Shown here: piece by piece, positions 17,800-27,068 of the stretch | Position numbering within the stretch: position 1 is the first letter of the stretch | Layout of the letters: each line of letters starts with the position of its first letter | Origin: Actinomycetota bacterium | Lineage (GTDB): Bacteria > Actinomycetota > Acidimicrobiia > Acidimicrobiales > JAMCPL01 | DNA: 43,047 nucleotides | Assembly: GCA_023379675.1 (NCBI GenBank) | Contig: JAMCPL010000024.1 | Location: forward strand, 1 to 43,047 | Reading direction: 5' to 3' | The notes under the pieces: generated by a model | Databases searched by the model: none | What the model was told of the DNA's origin: nothing | What the model saw: the letters and a program-made list of their open reading frames with translations, nothing else | Made by a program: the position numbers and the translations under genes

Positions 17800-18026
17800 C
17801 AGGACCATCCAACACGGTTAGACAGGTTGCCTGGTCCCGTCACTGGATCTTCGGACCTGCATATCTTCGGAACTGTGAGCCAGTGCATCTGTGCACCGCA
17901 TGCCTGCCTACTGCAACCCGCGACGCACAATGCATTCGATGCACAATGTAACCGTGCATCGTTATCTTGTATAGTAAAATTGGAAGGTGCTACTGCACAC
18001 AGCTGGCACAGGAGAGGAGAAGGTCA

Positions 18027-19040
18027 ATGCTTGCATTCATGTTCCCAGGCCAAGGCTCACAGCGCCCGGGAATGGGGAGCGCGTGGGTGGACCAACCTTC
18101 TTTCGAGATAGCCATTGAAGCCGGCAAGATACTGGACAGGGATATACCTCGCCTCTTGATCGACGCGCCGAGCGATGAGCTAAAGGACACTGCCAACGCT
18201 CAAATCGCCACGTGTGTGATGAGCCTGATCGTCCTGGATGCCATAGAACGCACAGGACTCTCCCCCACTTGGTGTGCAGGACACAGCCTGGGCGAGTACA
18301 CTGCACTGGTCGCGAGCGGATATATGTCATTCGAAGAAGGGCTGCAGGTCGTTGCAGAGCGCGGCGCTGCCATGCAATATGCCTCCGAACGCCACCCAGG
18401 GACCATGGCCGCCCTGATTGGCATTTCTGACGAGGAAGCCGATATAGCCTGCAGGAAAGCCGACGACGATGTGTGGCCGGCGAATTTCAATGCTCCAGGG
18501 CAGGTGACTATTGCCGGCTCGCTTGAAGGGATCAGAAAGGCGGTCGCGCTGGCCAAGGCAATGGGGGCGCGCAAGGCAATAGAACTAGAAGTATCCGGCG
18601 CTTTCCATACCCCTCTGATGCTCGGCGCAAAGGATAGGCTGAGAAAGGCTCTGTCGCAAGTCAGATGGAATGCGTCAGAAGTACCGGTCGTCGCCAATGT
18701 AGATGCGATGGAGCACGGTGACCCGGATGAGTGGCCTTCCCTGCTCTCGGCCCAGCTGACCAACCCTGTACGCTGGCATCAGAGCTTGCGTACACTCGGC
18801 ACGGCCGGCGCAAACGCACTTATCGAGGTAGGACCAGGGGGAGTGCTGTGCGGACTGGCCAGGAGAGTGCTCCCGGAACAGAAGGTTCTACCTGCCGGCA
18901 CGCCTCGTGATGTCGGCAACCTGCTGGAGGAGATCGTCGGCAACGACTGGGTCAGCACCCACGTAGATAGTAGCCAAGGTGAGAGACTGTCCATCTCCGA
19001 GAAAGTCGTAGTAGCCTCAACGCATCTGCACAACATCTAA
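18027..19040 (+). CDS. fabD: malonyl-CoA:ACP transacylase
   Basis: Loads malonate onto acyl carrier protein for fatty acid synthesis. The 337-aa protein has FPGQGSQ at 6-12, nucleophile Ser87 in GHSLGEY, the carboxylate-binding Arg in ERGAAMQ (112), and catalytic His194 in SGAFHTPLM. The ATG at 18027 is preceded by a purine-rich GGAGAGGAGAAGG; the frame extends upstream to 17967, but without a site. First gene of a fab cluster; fabG follows after about 105 bp. The final 30 residues are an extra hydrophilic tail. Confidence 0.95.
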   Translation: MLAFMFPGQGSQRPGMGSAWVDQPSFEIAIEAGKILDRDIPRLLIDAPSDELKDTANAQIATCVMSLIVLDAIERTGLSPTWCAGHSLGEYTALVASGYMSFEEGLQVVAERGAAMQYASERHPGTMAALIGISDEEADIACRKADDDVWPANFNAPGQVTIAGSLEGIRKAVALAKAMGARKAIELEVSGAFHTPLMLGAKDRLRKALSQVRWNASEVPVVANVDAMEHGDPDEWPSLLSAQLTNPVRWHQSLRTLGTAGANALIEVGPGGVLCGLARRVLPEQKVLPAGTPRDVGNLLEEIVGNDWVSTHVDSSQGERLSISEKVVVASTHLHNI

Positions 19041-19146
19041 TGTCCACAGCACGATCTGCGACAAAACTGTAGTGCTTCTCCGCTCTGTAAGTCAAGAGCG
19101 CTTATACTGGCCAGATGGCGCCCTGGTTAATTAAAGGATTAGAAAG

Positions 19147-20004
19147 ATGACAGGAGGAAATGCTACCCACACCAACCGTACTGCGCTGGTCACGGGCGGA
19201 TCACGAGGTATCGGACTGGCCACCGCGATAGCCTTGGCACACCGCGGCGACAACGTCGTCATTGCCCACAGGTCGGAATTGCCTGTATCCACCCAGGACT
19301 TGATCAATTCGCTCAATAGTGTCAGTAGCGTGCACACAGGCGGCAAGCCCCAGCTGGAAGTTTCCAAGGCATCCGCCCCAGGCACAACTCCAGGCGCTGC
19401 CCAGGTTGCTGCCCCAGGCGCTATCGTTGCTGTCCAATGCGATGTCCGTTCGGACAACGACATATCTTCTCTGTTCGACAGGGTCGAAGCTGAATTCGGA
19501 TACGCTAGCATCATCGTGGCCAATGCCGGCATCGTTGCGGATACGCTCCTCCTCCGTATGGGCCAGCCTGCCTGGGACGACGTAATCGACACCAACCTTA
19601 CAGGTGTATTCAGGATACTCAAGCGTGGAGTACGGCCGATGGTACGGAAACGGTATGGAAAAGTGGTGCTGGTATCGTCTGTGGCGGCATTTCTCGGATC
19701 ACCAGGACAAGCGAACTACGCATCCGCCAAGGCAGGACTGGTAGGGATGGGGAGATCTCTGGCAAGAGAACTGGCCGGCAGGAACATCAATGTGAACATT
19801 GTAGCTCCCGGCATCGTGGACACTGGCATGATATCCGCTCTCGGAGAAGCAAAATTGAAAGAGCTGGTGGGAAGTGTACCGTTGGGCAGGATGGCCTCTC
19901 CAGAGGAAATCGCACATGTCATAGCGTTCCTGACATCAGACGATGCATCCTACGTAACCGGTGCTGTCATCCCGGTGGATGGCGGGATGGCCATGGGTCT
20001 TTGA
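19147..20004 (+). CDS. fabG: 3-oxoacyl-ACP reductase
   Basis: An NADPH-dependent SDR enzyme reducing beta-ketoacyl-ACP. TGGSRGIG (Rossmann), NAG, catalytic Ser in VLVSSVAAF, YASAK (Tyr/Lys) and the C-terminal VTGAVIPVDGGMAMGL are all present. At 285 aa it is about 40 longer than usual. The extra sequence is a Pro/Ala/Gly/Thr-rich insertion at about residues 59-91, between the second helix and the strand before CDV. It lies in the fab cluster between fabD and acpP. Confidence 0.95.
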   Translation: MTGGNATHTNRTALVTGGSRGIGLATAIALAHRGDNVVIAHRSELPVSTQDLINSLNSVSSVHTGGKPQLEVSKASAPGTTPGAAQVAAPGAIVAVQCDVRSDNDISSLFDRVEAEFGYASIIVANAGIVADTLLLRMGQPAWDDVIDTNLTGVFRILKRGVRPMVRKRYGKVVLVSSVAAFLGSPGQANYASAKAGLVGMGRSLARELAGRNINVNIVAPGIVDTGMISALGEAKLKELVGSVPLGRMASPEEIAHVIAFLTSDDASYVTGAVIPVDGGMAMGL

Positions 20005-20110
20005 ACCGAGACGAGCAAATGCTGCAAAGGCATGGTAAATTATGTATCCTGCCTGTGACGCCTTATCCACGAAAGAATATTGCAAGGTGGAATAGCCTTA
20101 CAGGATGAAT

Positions 20111-20137
20111 ACACATACAATACACATACAATACACA
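20111..20137. repeat. 11-bp tandem repeat upstream of acpP
   Basis: ACACATACAAT twice (20111-20121, 20122-20132) plus a partial third copy, directly before the acpP ribosome binding site. The AT-rich leader may affect acpP translation, since ACP is usually very highly expressed. Confidence 0.6.
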
Positions 20138-20152
20138 AAGGAGACATAATAG

Positions 20153-20392
20153 GTGAGCGATGACGCGATCTTCGAGAAGCTATCCCAGTGCGCAGTTGAC
20201 GTGCTGCAGGTTCCGCCGGACAAGGTAGTCAAAGAAGCCCGATTCAGCGATGATCTAGATGCGGACAGCCTGGATCTTGTCGAACTCGTAATGGCATTGG
20301 AGGAAGCATTTGGCATCTCAGTGGACGAATCCGAGCTTGATGGCATAGAAACTGTAGGCGAGGCATACGACCTGGTAAAGTCCAAGCTGTAA
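20153..20392 (+). CDS. acpP: acyl carrier protein
   Basis: A 79-aa acidic ACP that carries growing acyl chains on a 4'-phosphopantetheine arm. The attachment site is Ser39 in DADSLDLVELVMALEEAFGI. The GTG start has AAAGGAGA about 9 nt upstream. fabF starts on the very next base after the stop codon, so the two are translationally coupled. Confidence 0.97.
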   Translation: MSDDAIFEKLSQCAVDVLQVPPDKVVKEARFSDDLDADSLDLVELVMALEEAFGISVDESELDGIETVGEAYDLVKSKL

Positions 20393-21604
20393 ATGCATCT
20401 TGGCATCACTGAGTCCGGACCTGTAAAAGGCAGGCGGGTCGCTATAACCGGCCTCGGTGTAGTCTCGTGCTGCGGAATCGGTGCTGGCGCTTTCTGGGAA
20501 GGACTGCTCGGAGATCAGCAACAGGGCGAGAGGCTAGTAAGAGACTTCAATCCACTCGATTGGCTGGGACCGAAAGAGGCTCGTAGGCTCGACAAGTTCG
20601 CTCACTATGCCATAGCCGCAAGTCAGATGGCTTTCGACGACGCCGCTTCCAGTTCAGGCAGCCTTGATGTAGCGCCCGAAAAGGCAGGGGTGGTCATATC
20701 CACCGGATTCGGCGGGCTGGAGACCTTTCTGGAACAGGTACGCATCTTCAACGAGAAAGGCGCCAAACGCGTCTCTCCGTTCATGATCCCCATGCTCATG
20801 GCCAATGCCGCTACAGCTTCGGTGTCAATGCGCCTGGGTTGGACAGGCCCATCCGAGAATGTGGTAACAGCATGCGCCGCAGGAACTCATGGAATAGCCG
20901 CCGCCGCCAGGATGGTGGCGTCCGGTAGGCTGGACGTTGCCATAGGTGGAGGATCCGAAGCCTCGATCGCTCCGCTCACAGTTGCCGCATTCGGCAATAT
21001 GACCGCGCTATCGGATGATGGGATGTCCAGACCATTCGACAAGCGTAGGAGCGGCTTTGTACTGGGGGAAGGCGCAGGGGCTCTTGTCCTCGAAGATCTT
21101 GATCATGCTCATTCCCGTGGTGCGCACGTATACGCCGAAATCACTGGCGCAGCGTCCACCGCCGATGCCTATCACGTCACCCAGCCTGCGCCTGATGCTA
21201 GAGGCGCCATATCATGCATGGAATTGGCCATAGCCGATGCTGGACTTACCGCATCAGACATAGGCCAGATCAACGCTCACGGAACGTCCACGCCGCTGAA
21301 CGACCTAGCAGAGTCTCTGGCAATACATCAAGTATTCGGCTCACCAGGTCCGCCCGTTACCTCGACAAAGGGTATTACCGGTCACGCTCTCGGTGCCGCA
21401 GGTGCGATTGAAGCTGTAGCTATCGTTCTGTCCATAGAAAAATCTCTGATACCTCCTACCGCAGGATACGAAATCGAAGATTCTGGAATAGCACTGGATG
21501 TGGTATACGGTACCGCACGCCCATGGAACCCAGGTCACGCCATATCCAACTCGTTTGGCTTTGGAGGGCACAACGGATGCCTGGTGATATCGGCCACAAG
21601 CTGA
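20393..21604 (+). CDS. fabF: beta-ketoacyl-ACP synthase II
   Basis: A condensing enzyme that extends acyl-ACP with malonyl-ACP. The 403-aa thiolase-fold protein has catalytic Cys161 (VTACAAGTHG), His296 (INAHGTSTPLND), Lys326 and His331 (KGITGHALGAAG) and the C-terminal NSFGFGGHN. A normal FabF/KAS-II. No fabH is in this cluster, so initiation must be encoded elsewhere. The next gene begins 1 bp after its stop. Confidence 0.96.
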   Translation: MHLGITESGPVKGRRVAITGLGVVSCCGIGAGAFWEGLLGDQQQGERLVRDFNPLDWLGPKEARRLDKFAHYAIAASQMAFDDAASSSGSLDVAPEKAGVVISTGFGGLETFLEQVRIFNEKGAKRVSPFMIPMLMANAATASVSMRLGWTGPSENVVTACAAGTHGIAAAARMVASGRLDVAIGGGSEASIAPLTVAAFGNMTALSDDGMSRPFDKRRSGFVLGEGAGALVLEDLDHAHSRGAHVYAEITGAASTADAYHVTQPAPDARGAISCMELAIADAGLTASDIGQINAHGTSTPLNDLAESLAIHQVFGSPGPPVTSTKGITGHALGAAGAIEAVAIVLSIEKSLIPPTAGYEIEDSGIALDVVYGTARPWNPGHAISNSFGFGGHNGCLVISATS

Positions 21605-21605
21605 G

Positions 21606-23252
21606 ATGACAGCTACTAGTCCGGATCGAGCCAGCGACCTGCCGTCCGACCTGGCCATCGGCGCCTTCAGCGAGGTAGCACCATGGACCATCGACCCCAC
21701 CTTGATACCCTGGCTGGAGGGAGTGGATCTCCTGCGCGACCAGACCAGGGACACGGTTCCTCACCTACTGCGAAGGCAATTGCTGCCACCAGGCAGGAGA
21801 GCAATCACCATCGGATACGAAATAAGCGCCGCAATACTGCGATGGTATTTCACGGGTAGGCGCAAAGAAAAACTCGTGTCGAGAACGCAGCTGTCACGTA
21901 ATATGCGGATTGCATTCGAGCATCTGGGGCCGACGTTTATCAAGCTTGGTCAGATACTCTCGGCCGGCGAGGGCATTTTCCCGCAGGAACTCGTATCCGA
22001 GTTTGCCCAGTGCCGCGACCGGGTCCCGGCTGACAGCTTCCAAGTCGTGAGGCAGACCGTGGAGAGGGAACTGGGCCGCTCCCTGACGGAGGTGTTTGCC
22101 TCGTTTGATCCGGTCCCACTTGCCGCCGCCTCGATAGCACAGGTGCATGCTGCTCAGTTGCGTACCGGTGAGTCGGTGGTCGTCAAGGTCCAGCGCCCTT
22201 ATGTAAAGCGTCTTGTGCACCACGATATAGCAGCGATGAGCTGGATAGCCCCCCTGCTTGGTGGGAGGATCCCGGTCGCGACGTTGGCGAATCCACCCGC
22301 ACTGGTCGAGCTCTTCGCCGAGACAATTGTGGAAGAACTGGACTTCCGTCTGGAGGCGGCCAATATGCTCGATTTCGCTTCCGTACTGGCGCGTACCGGC
22401 CAGCATGCACTGGTGGTACCCAGGCCACATCCGTCACTGGTAACCGAAAAAGTGCTTGTCATGGAACGCCTCGACGGTTTCGAGTGGGGAGATGTAGCTG
22501 GAATGCGGGCTGCCGGGGTGGACACGGAGGAAGTGCTTCGCGCAAGCCTGACTGCTTTTCTGGAAGGCGCCATTCTCTATGGCGTATTCCATGGTGATCT
22601 CCATGGGGGAAACCTCTCTGTCCTGCCCGACGGCAAGGTAGCCGTAATGGACTTCGGCATCACTGGAAGGCTGGACGACCTGAAACGCACTGCGTTCATC
22701 AAGCTCATGGTGTCCGCCACGTCCAATGACGCTAGGGGCCAGGTGGAAGCCCTTAAGGGACTTGGAGCGCTCCCCCCGGATGCCGACATCGACACTGTGG
22801 TAAGCGATCTACGACTGGACCAGCCGCCCCTCGACCCTACAAGGCTCAGCGCCGACCAGCTTGCATCCGAATTGCGGGACCTTACCAAGGCGCTCCTGTC
22901 ACATGGGGCAAAGCTGCCCAAAGAGCTCACGCTCTTCATCAAGGACATGATCTTTCTGGATCAGGCGGTATCCCTACTGGCACCCGACATCGATCTACTC
23001 AGCGAGATAGGGCAGCTGCTTACGTACTTCTACGAGCACCACGGTGAAAAAATAGCGCAGGATCTCGGCATCTCGCCCGATGAGATACCGGCGGTGGATA
23101 CCGAAAGCATCAGAGCTTCCCTCATGGTCGCAGAACCAGTGGATCACCTAACCTACAGCGACCTCAGAGCCAGGCGCGAGGCGCTCTGGAACAAGCTGGA
23201 AAATGACCGGCAGGATCAAGGCGACCGGCAGGATCACCTGCGCAACCCATGA
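21606..23252 (+). CDS. ABC1/UbiB/AarF family atypical kinase
   Basis: A 548-aa UbiB-family protein; members support isoprenoid quinone or other lipid metabolism through ATPase or unorthodox kinase activity. Visible motifs are KLGQ (113-116) with the following E..FP.EL...L-type helix, the Ala-rich nucleotide loop PLAAASIAQVHAA (171-183), the conserved Lys194 (VVVKVQRP), HGDLHGGN and MDFG. The usual C-terminal pair of TM helices is not obvious. It is coupled to fabF by a 1-bp gap. A quinone- or lipid-related role fits the neighbourhood but is an inference. Confidence 0.88.
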   Translation: MTATSPDRASDLPSDLAIGAFSEVAPWTIDPTLIPWLEGVDLLRDQTRDTVPHLLRRQLLPPGRRAITIGYEISAAILRWYFTGRRKEKLVSRTQLSRNMRIAFEHLGPTFIKLGQILSAGEGIFPQELVSEFAQCRDRVPADSFQVVRQTVERELGRSLTEVFASFDPVPLAAASIAQVHAAQLRTGESVVVKVQRPYVKRLVHHDIAAMSWIAPLLGGRIPVATLANPPALVELFAETIVEELDFRLEAANMLDFASVLARTGQHALVVPRPHPSLVTEKVLVMERLDGFEWGDVAGMRAAGVDTEEVLRASLTAFLEGAILYGVFHGDLHGGNLSVLPDGKVAVMDFGITGRLDDLKRTAFIKLMVSATSNDARGQVEALKGLGALPPDADIDTVVSDLRLDQPPLDPTRLSADQLASELRDLTKALLSHGAKLPKELTLFIKDMIFLDQAVSLLAPDIDLLSEIGQLLTYFYEHHGEKIAQDLGISPDEIPAVDTESIRASLMVAEPVDHLTYSDLRARREALWNKLENDRQDQGDRQDHLRNP

Positions 23253-23422
23253 CCGAGGTCGCGCCCCACAAGTCCCTGAGGAGCCGTGGGAAGGATGCCG
23301 CCATTTGCACAGAGCACAAGGAGCACCTCACAATCCATAACTGCTGGAACAAATAAAGCTAACATACCACCCGCACCTCTTAAGGACGCAGGCCAGACGG
23401 TCGATAGCTGCACTAGGGGTGT

Positions 23423-23445
23423 CTGGTGGGTGAGTATACCACCAG
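23423..23445. other. 7-bp inverted repeat between the UbiB-like gene and the HD-GYP regulator
   Basis: CTGGTGG (23423-23429), a 9-nt loop, then CCACCAG (23439-23445). There is no T-run, so it is not a classical terminator. It may be an operator or an RNA hairpin upstream of the regulator. Nothing else is seen in the 281-bp gap. Confidence 0.35.
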
Positions 23446-23533
23446 TGAGCATAGAGGCAGCAGGGATTGACTTTTAGGAGCAGTGCCAATCGCTGAAAGC
23501 AGGATAAAGCTTCTAGAAAGACATTTATAGTAC

Positions 23534-24640
23534 ATGGAAGTAGTCATGACAGATGGACCGATACTTAACACTACGTTATCTTCGCTGGTGCTGGTGGTGG
23601 ACGATGAGCCGGCAAATATTGTCCTCGTTGCCGGTATCCTATGCAGGCATGGATTCGACAACGTCAAGGGAATCACCCATGCCGATCTCGTGGTGGACGA
23701 GGTACTGCAGACAAAACCCGATATAGTCCTACTTGACATGCATATGCCTGGTACTGACGGCATGACGCTCCTGCGCCAGATAAGGATCATTACCGCCGAG
23801 CAATCCTTCCTGCCAGTGATCGTATTGACTGCAGACACCTCTACGCAGCTCAGGCTGGATGCCCTGGAGGCCGGTGCCACCGACTTCATTACCAAGCCGT
23901 TCGATGCCACCGAAGTTGCCTTACGCGTGCGCAACTGTATAGGGCAAAGAGAGCTGCACCAGAAATTGCGGGCACACAACGCGATACTTGATGCCAAGGT
24001 GCGCGAGCGTACGGCTGAGTTGCGGCGATCCCACGAAGAGATCACGCAGGCCTATGCAGACACTCTGAAAATGCTGCATTTGATCAGCGAGTACCGCGAC
24101 GACGAAACTCACGGTCACACGTTGAGAGTGGGATATGCCAGCGGGCTTCTGGCACTGGAAGCCGGTATGGACGATAGGTATGTTGACACCATCCGCCAGG
24201 CGGCCCCCCTCCACGACATAGGCAAGGTCGGTGTCCCTGACATCATCCTACTGAAACCCGGCCCTCTGACCGAAGAGGAGTTCGCTGCCATCAAAGATCA
24301 CCCAGCCACGGGGGCATCAATACTCGTCCAAGGGCGCTCCGATATATTAAAGATGGCACACACGGTTGCTCTGACCCATCATGAGCGATGGGACGGAACC
24401 GGATATCCAAAAGGCATCCGATCAGAACAGATACCGGTCGAAGGCAGGATGGTGACCATTACGGATGTTTTCGATGCCCTCACCCATGCCAGGCCCTACA
24501 AGCCTGCATGGAGCGTGGACAGAACTGTGGAAAAGATGGTAGATGGTCGCGCCAAATATTTCGACCCTGACCTCCTGGATCTATTCCTTGAATCAGTGAT
24601 CGGCAAGCTTGGTGACAACACGCCGCTCAATCCAGGATAG
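23534..24640 (+). CDS. response regulator with HD-GYP domain (cyclic-di-GMP phosphodiesterase)
   Basis: A 368-aa protein that would hydrolyse c-di-GMP when phosphorylated. The receiver domain (about 17-138) has phospho-acceptor Asp68 in VLLDMHMPGTDG and KPF at 121-123. A short coiled-coil (about 140-185) links it to the HD-GYP domain (about 185-360), which has THGHTLRVG, HD at 227-228 (PLHDIGKVGVPD), DHP and HHERWDGTGYP (282-292). All the hallmark residues are present, so it is probably active. The ATG at residue 5 is an alternative start. It converges on the histidine kinase gene with a 14-bp tail overlap; the pair may be partners. Confidence 0.9.
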   Translation: MEVVMTDGPILNTTLSSLVLVVDDEPANIVLVAGILCRHGFDNVKGITHADLVVDEVLQTKPDIVLLDMHMPGTDGMTLLRQIRIITAEQSFLPVIVLTADTSTQLRLDALEAGATDFITKPFDATEVALRVRNCIGQRELHQKLRAHNAILDAKVRERTAELRRSHEEITQAYADTLKMLHLISEYRDDETHGHTLRVGYASGLLALEAGMDDRYVDTIRQAAPLHDIGKVGVPDIILLKPGPLTEEEFAAIKDHPATGASILVQGRSDILKMAHTVALTHHERWDGTGYPKGIRSEQIPVEGRMVTITDVFDALTHARPYKPAWSVDRTVEKMVDGRAKYFDPDLLDLFLESVIGKLGDNTPLNPG

Positions 24641-25784
24641 AAGCGCTCCACACAAGCTCGGTACCACCCTCTTCACGGGATTCCACCGAGCATTGACCAG
24701 CAAGCAGCCGTGCCCGATCTTTCAGGTTGCGCAACCCCATACCCATGTGGTTCCAGGCATCTTCAGCGATACCCACTCCATTATCGGCTACCCGCATTAC
24801 GAGCTCGTCGTCACAGGATATGCTGACCTGGACAGCAGTGGCTTTTGCGTGACGTGCGACATTGGAAAGTGCTTCACGCAAGCTGAACAGAAGATGTTCT
24901 GCAACCCGTGTCGCCTCCATCCCATCCAGAGAATCCGGCAACTCGTATCGAACCTCTATGCCGGTGCGGGCGCTGAACTCGTCGATGATGCCGATCAGGC
25001 GGCTCCTGATTGTCTCGCCCTCATGCTCGGGATGGGATAGGTGAAAGATTGTGGATCTCACCTGCCTAATTATCTCGTCAAGCTCCGCCACTGCCTCTGC
25101 TACACGCGCTGCCGCCTCGCCACTCATCCCGAGTCGATCAGCTCCGTTGAGCATGAGACCTACTCCGAACAGTCTCTGTATCACCGTATCGTGCATGTCC
25201 CTGGCAATCCTCTCGCGCTCCTCCAGCAGGGTAAGGTCCGAAAGGCGCACGTGCAATAACGCCTTGTCAATGGCCGCCGCTGCGGCAGTACTGAGCGCCA
25301 CTGCTATGTCCTCGTCTGCTGGCGTAAAGGTACCACCTCCAATCTTCTCAGCCAAGTAAAGACGGCCGGATTGCTCGCCCTGGATGTTTATAGGGACTCC
25401 GAGAAAGCTGCGCATGATAGGATGCATCGGCGGATAGCCGACCGACAGTGGATGGCTCAGCACATCATCCAGTCTCACGGGTCCAAGATCCATGTCCAGC
25501 AGGCTGAGTACGCCCCGCCCTATCGGGGGCGGCCCTATGGCTCTTATCTCGTCATCGCTCAACCCTACTGGAATGAATTGCTGTATGGTGCCATCCTTGG
25601 AAAGCACCGAAAGCGCTCCATAACGTGCTGAAAGCAACTCCATGGCCGATTCGACGATCTTCCTCAGCACCTGGGTCAACTCAAGGTCGGATTCTACCGC
25701 CAAGATCGCGTCAATCAGCCTTTGAAGCGTATCTACATCGGATATTCGCCGGAAGGCATTCGGCATCACGTCACTCCGCAACAT
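24627..25784 (-). CDS. GAF-domain sensor histidine kinase (HisKA_3 / NarL-DevS type)
   Basis: A 385-aa soluble sensor kinase. A GAF domain spans about 29-175 (ends AAAAAIDKALL). The dimerisation/phosphoacceptor segment contains His198 in ERERIARDMHDTVIQRLFGVG, the HisKA_3 signature. The HATPase domain (about 280-385) shows REALSNVARHAKA (N box), DNGVGI (G1) and GMGLRNLKDRA (G2). The overall layout is that of the C-terminal half of mycobacterial DevS/DosT, with one GAF. No membrane segment, so a cytoplasmic signal such as a ligand or redox state. The cognate NarL-type regulator is not in the window. Confidence 0.9.
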   Translation of the reverse strand: MLRSDVMPNAFRRISDVDTLQRLIDAILAVESDLELTQVLRKIVESAMELLSARYGALSVLSKDGTIQQFIPVGLSDDEIRAIGPPPIGRGVLSLLDMDLGPVRLDDVLSHPLSVGYPPMHPIMRSFLGVPINIQGEQSGRLYLAEKIGGGTFTPADEDIAVALSTAAAAAIDKALLHVRLSDLTLLEERERIARDMHDTVIQRLFGVGLMLNGADRLGMSGEAAARVAEAVAELDEIIRQVRSTIFHLSHPEHEGETIRSRLIGIIDEFSARTGIEVRYELPDSLDGMEATRVAEHLLFSLREALSNVARHAKATAVQVSISCDDELVMRVADNGVGIAEDAWNHMGMGLRNLKDRARLLAGQCSVESREEGGTELVWSASILD

Positions 25785-25979
25785 TCCAATGAGCCGTTAC
25801 GAAAAAGACGGGCACCTGCATGCTAACATCCCCAATCCATCCAACCATCCCTATTCACCGACTCCCATGCCTGCATCTCCAGATCCCATTCAGGCTGTAT
25901 ATTCTTACTTTACTACAAGAATACATAGGATTAGTACATGTTCGACACAAGATCGGTACACGAGATGCCCCTCAGGACA

Positions 25980-27068
25980 TCAGCCTGCGGAACCACTAAA
26001 AGCGTGCGTATATCCATACGGCGGCAGCGGATCACCATTAAGCATCACGCCCGTTGAAGGATCGGTGCACATTCCTACATACAAAGGAGGTGCAAGTCCA
26101 AGAGTATGGAATGACTCCAGCAGGCCTGCAGGATCAGCTGTGGCCATGAGCAACTCGTAGTCCTCCCCACCGCCAAGCGCCTCCTCAATCGTGGCCCCCT
26201 CGAATACCGGTATCAGATCCAGCACTGCACCGGTTTCAGAAGCGGCCATCATCCTGTGAAGGTCGATTGCGAGCCCATCCGATATGTCTATCATTGCAGA
26301 AGCACCCGCCAGCCTGGCGATGCGGCCCTCCTCCATCCTGGCAACCGGCCGCCTGTACTTTTCCACTGCACGATTTTCAGCCGCCGTGTGGTGTGGAGCA
26401 TTCCAATCCCCCCCAGCCTGCTTGAGCAACCTCAACCCGCATGCGGACCCCCCCACGCTGCCTGTTACGAAAAGCCGGTCACCAGGATGTGCGCCCGACC
26501 GCAGTGCGGGAAGGACGGCAGTCGGCAGCGACCCTGTCACCGTCACAGATATGACCAGCCTGCCGCCATCGCTCAGGTCGCCACCGGCAATCGGGCATCC
26601 AAAGTTTTCAGCTGCCGAAACAAGTCCTTTGTATAAGCACGCAATGTCAATCTCCCTGCCGCATGAAATGCCTATGAACGCCCTAGACGCATTCCCCCCC
26701 ATGGCTGCGATGTCCGATACTGCGGACGCAACCGCTTTCCAGCCCACGTCCCCGAGTGAAGACAGACCCAGATCGAAATGAACACCTTCGGTGGAAAGAT
26801 CCACTGACACGAGTAGCGGGCCGTCGTCTGCAGCCATCAGAGCGGCGTCATCCCCTGCCCACACCTCACCCGCCGGTGGAATGGGCAGAATCTTCTCGAT
26901 TACTCCCAGTGCCGCAAGTTCCCCGGACTGTTCCGAATCCTTACCAAACGCCAGTCCTCCGGCACTCATGGAGTTCGCGCTTACCACCGGTTCGCTCCCA
27001 TTCCTTGCCACTCCAGCCTCTCCGGGCACACCACCGCTAACATCCATCAGTCGACAGCCATTGTCCAT
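25980..27068 (-). CDS. thiL: thiamine-monophosphate kinase
   Basis: Last step of thiamine pyrophosphate synthesis (TMP + ATP to TPP). A PurM-like fold of 362 aa with GDDAALM, SVDLSTEGVHFD, SDIAAMGG, GGDLSDGG, DISDGLAIDLHRM and GGGEDYELL. The first ~45 residues are a Gly/Ser-rich extension; family members begin near ELAALGVIEKILP, so the true start may be an internal codon (for example Met34). No TPP riboswitch was recognised nearby. It lies 195 bp from the kinase gene start and is divergent from pckG. Confidence 0.9.
   Translation of the reverse strand: MDNGCRLMDVSGGVPGEAGVARNGSEPVVSANSMSAGGLAFGKDSEQSGELAALGVIEKILPIPPAGEVWAGDDAALMAADDGPLLVSVDLSTEGVHFDLGLSSLGDVGWKAVASAVSDIAAMGGNASRAFIGISCGREIDIACLYKGLVSAAENFGCPIAGGDLSDGGRLVISVTVTGSLPTAVLPALRSGAHPGDRLFVTGSVGGSACGLRLLKQAGGDWNAPHHTAAENRAVEKYRRPVARMEEGRIARLAGASAMIDISDGLAIDLHRMMAASETGAVLDLIPVFEGATIEEALGGGEDYELLMATADPAGLLESFHTLGLAPPLYVGMCTDPSTGVMLNGDPLPPYGYTHAFSGSAG

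Noticed and set aside
25785-25979. TPP riboswitch near thiL
   Set aside because: No recognisable THI element on either side of thiL.
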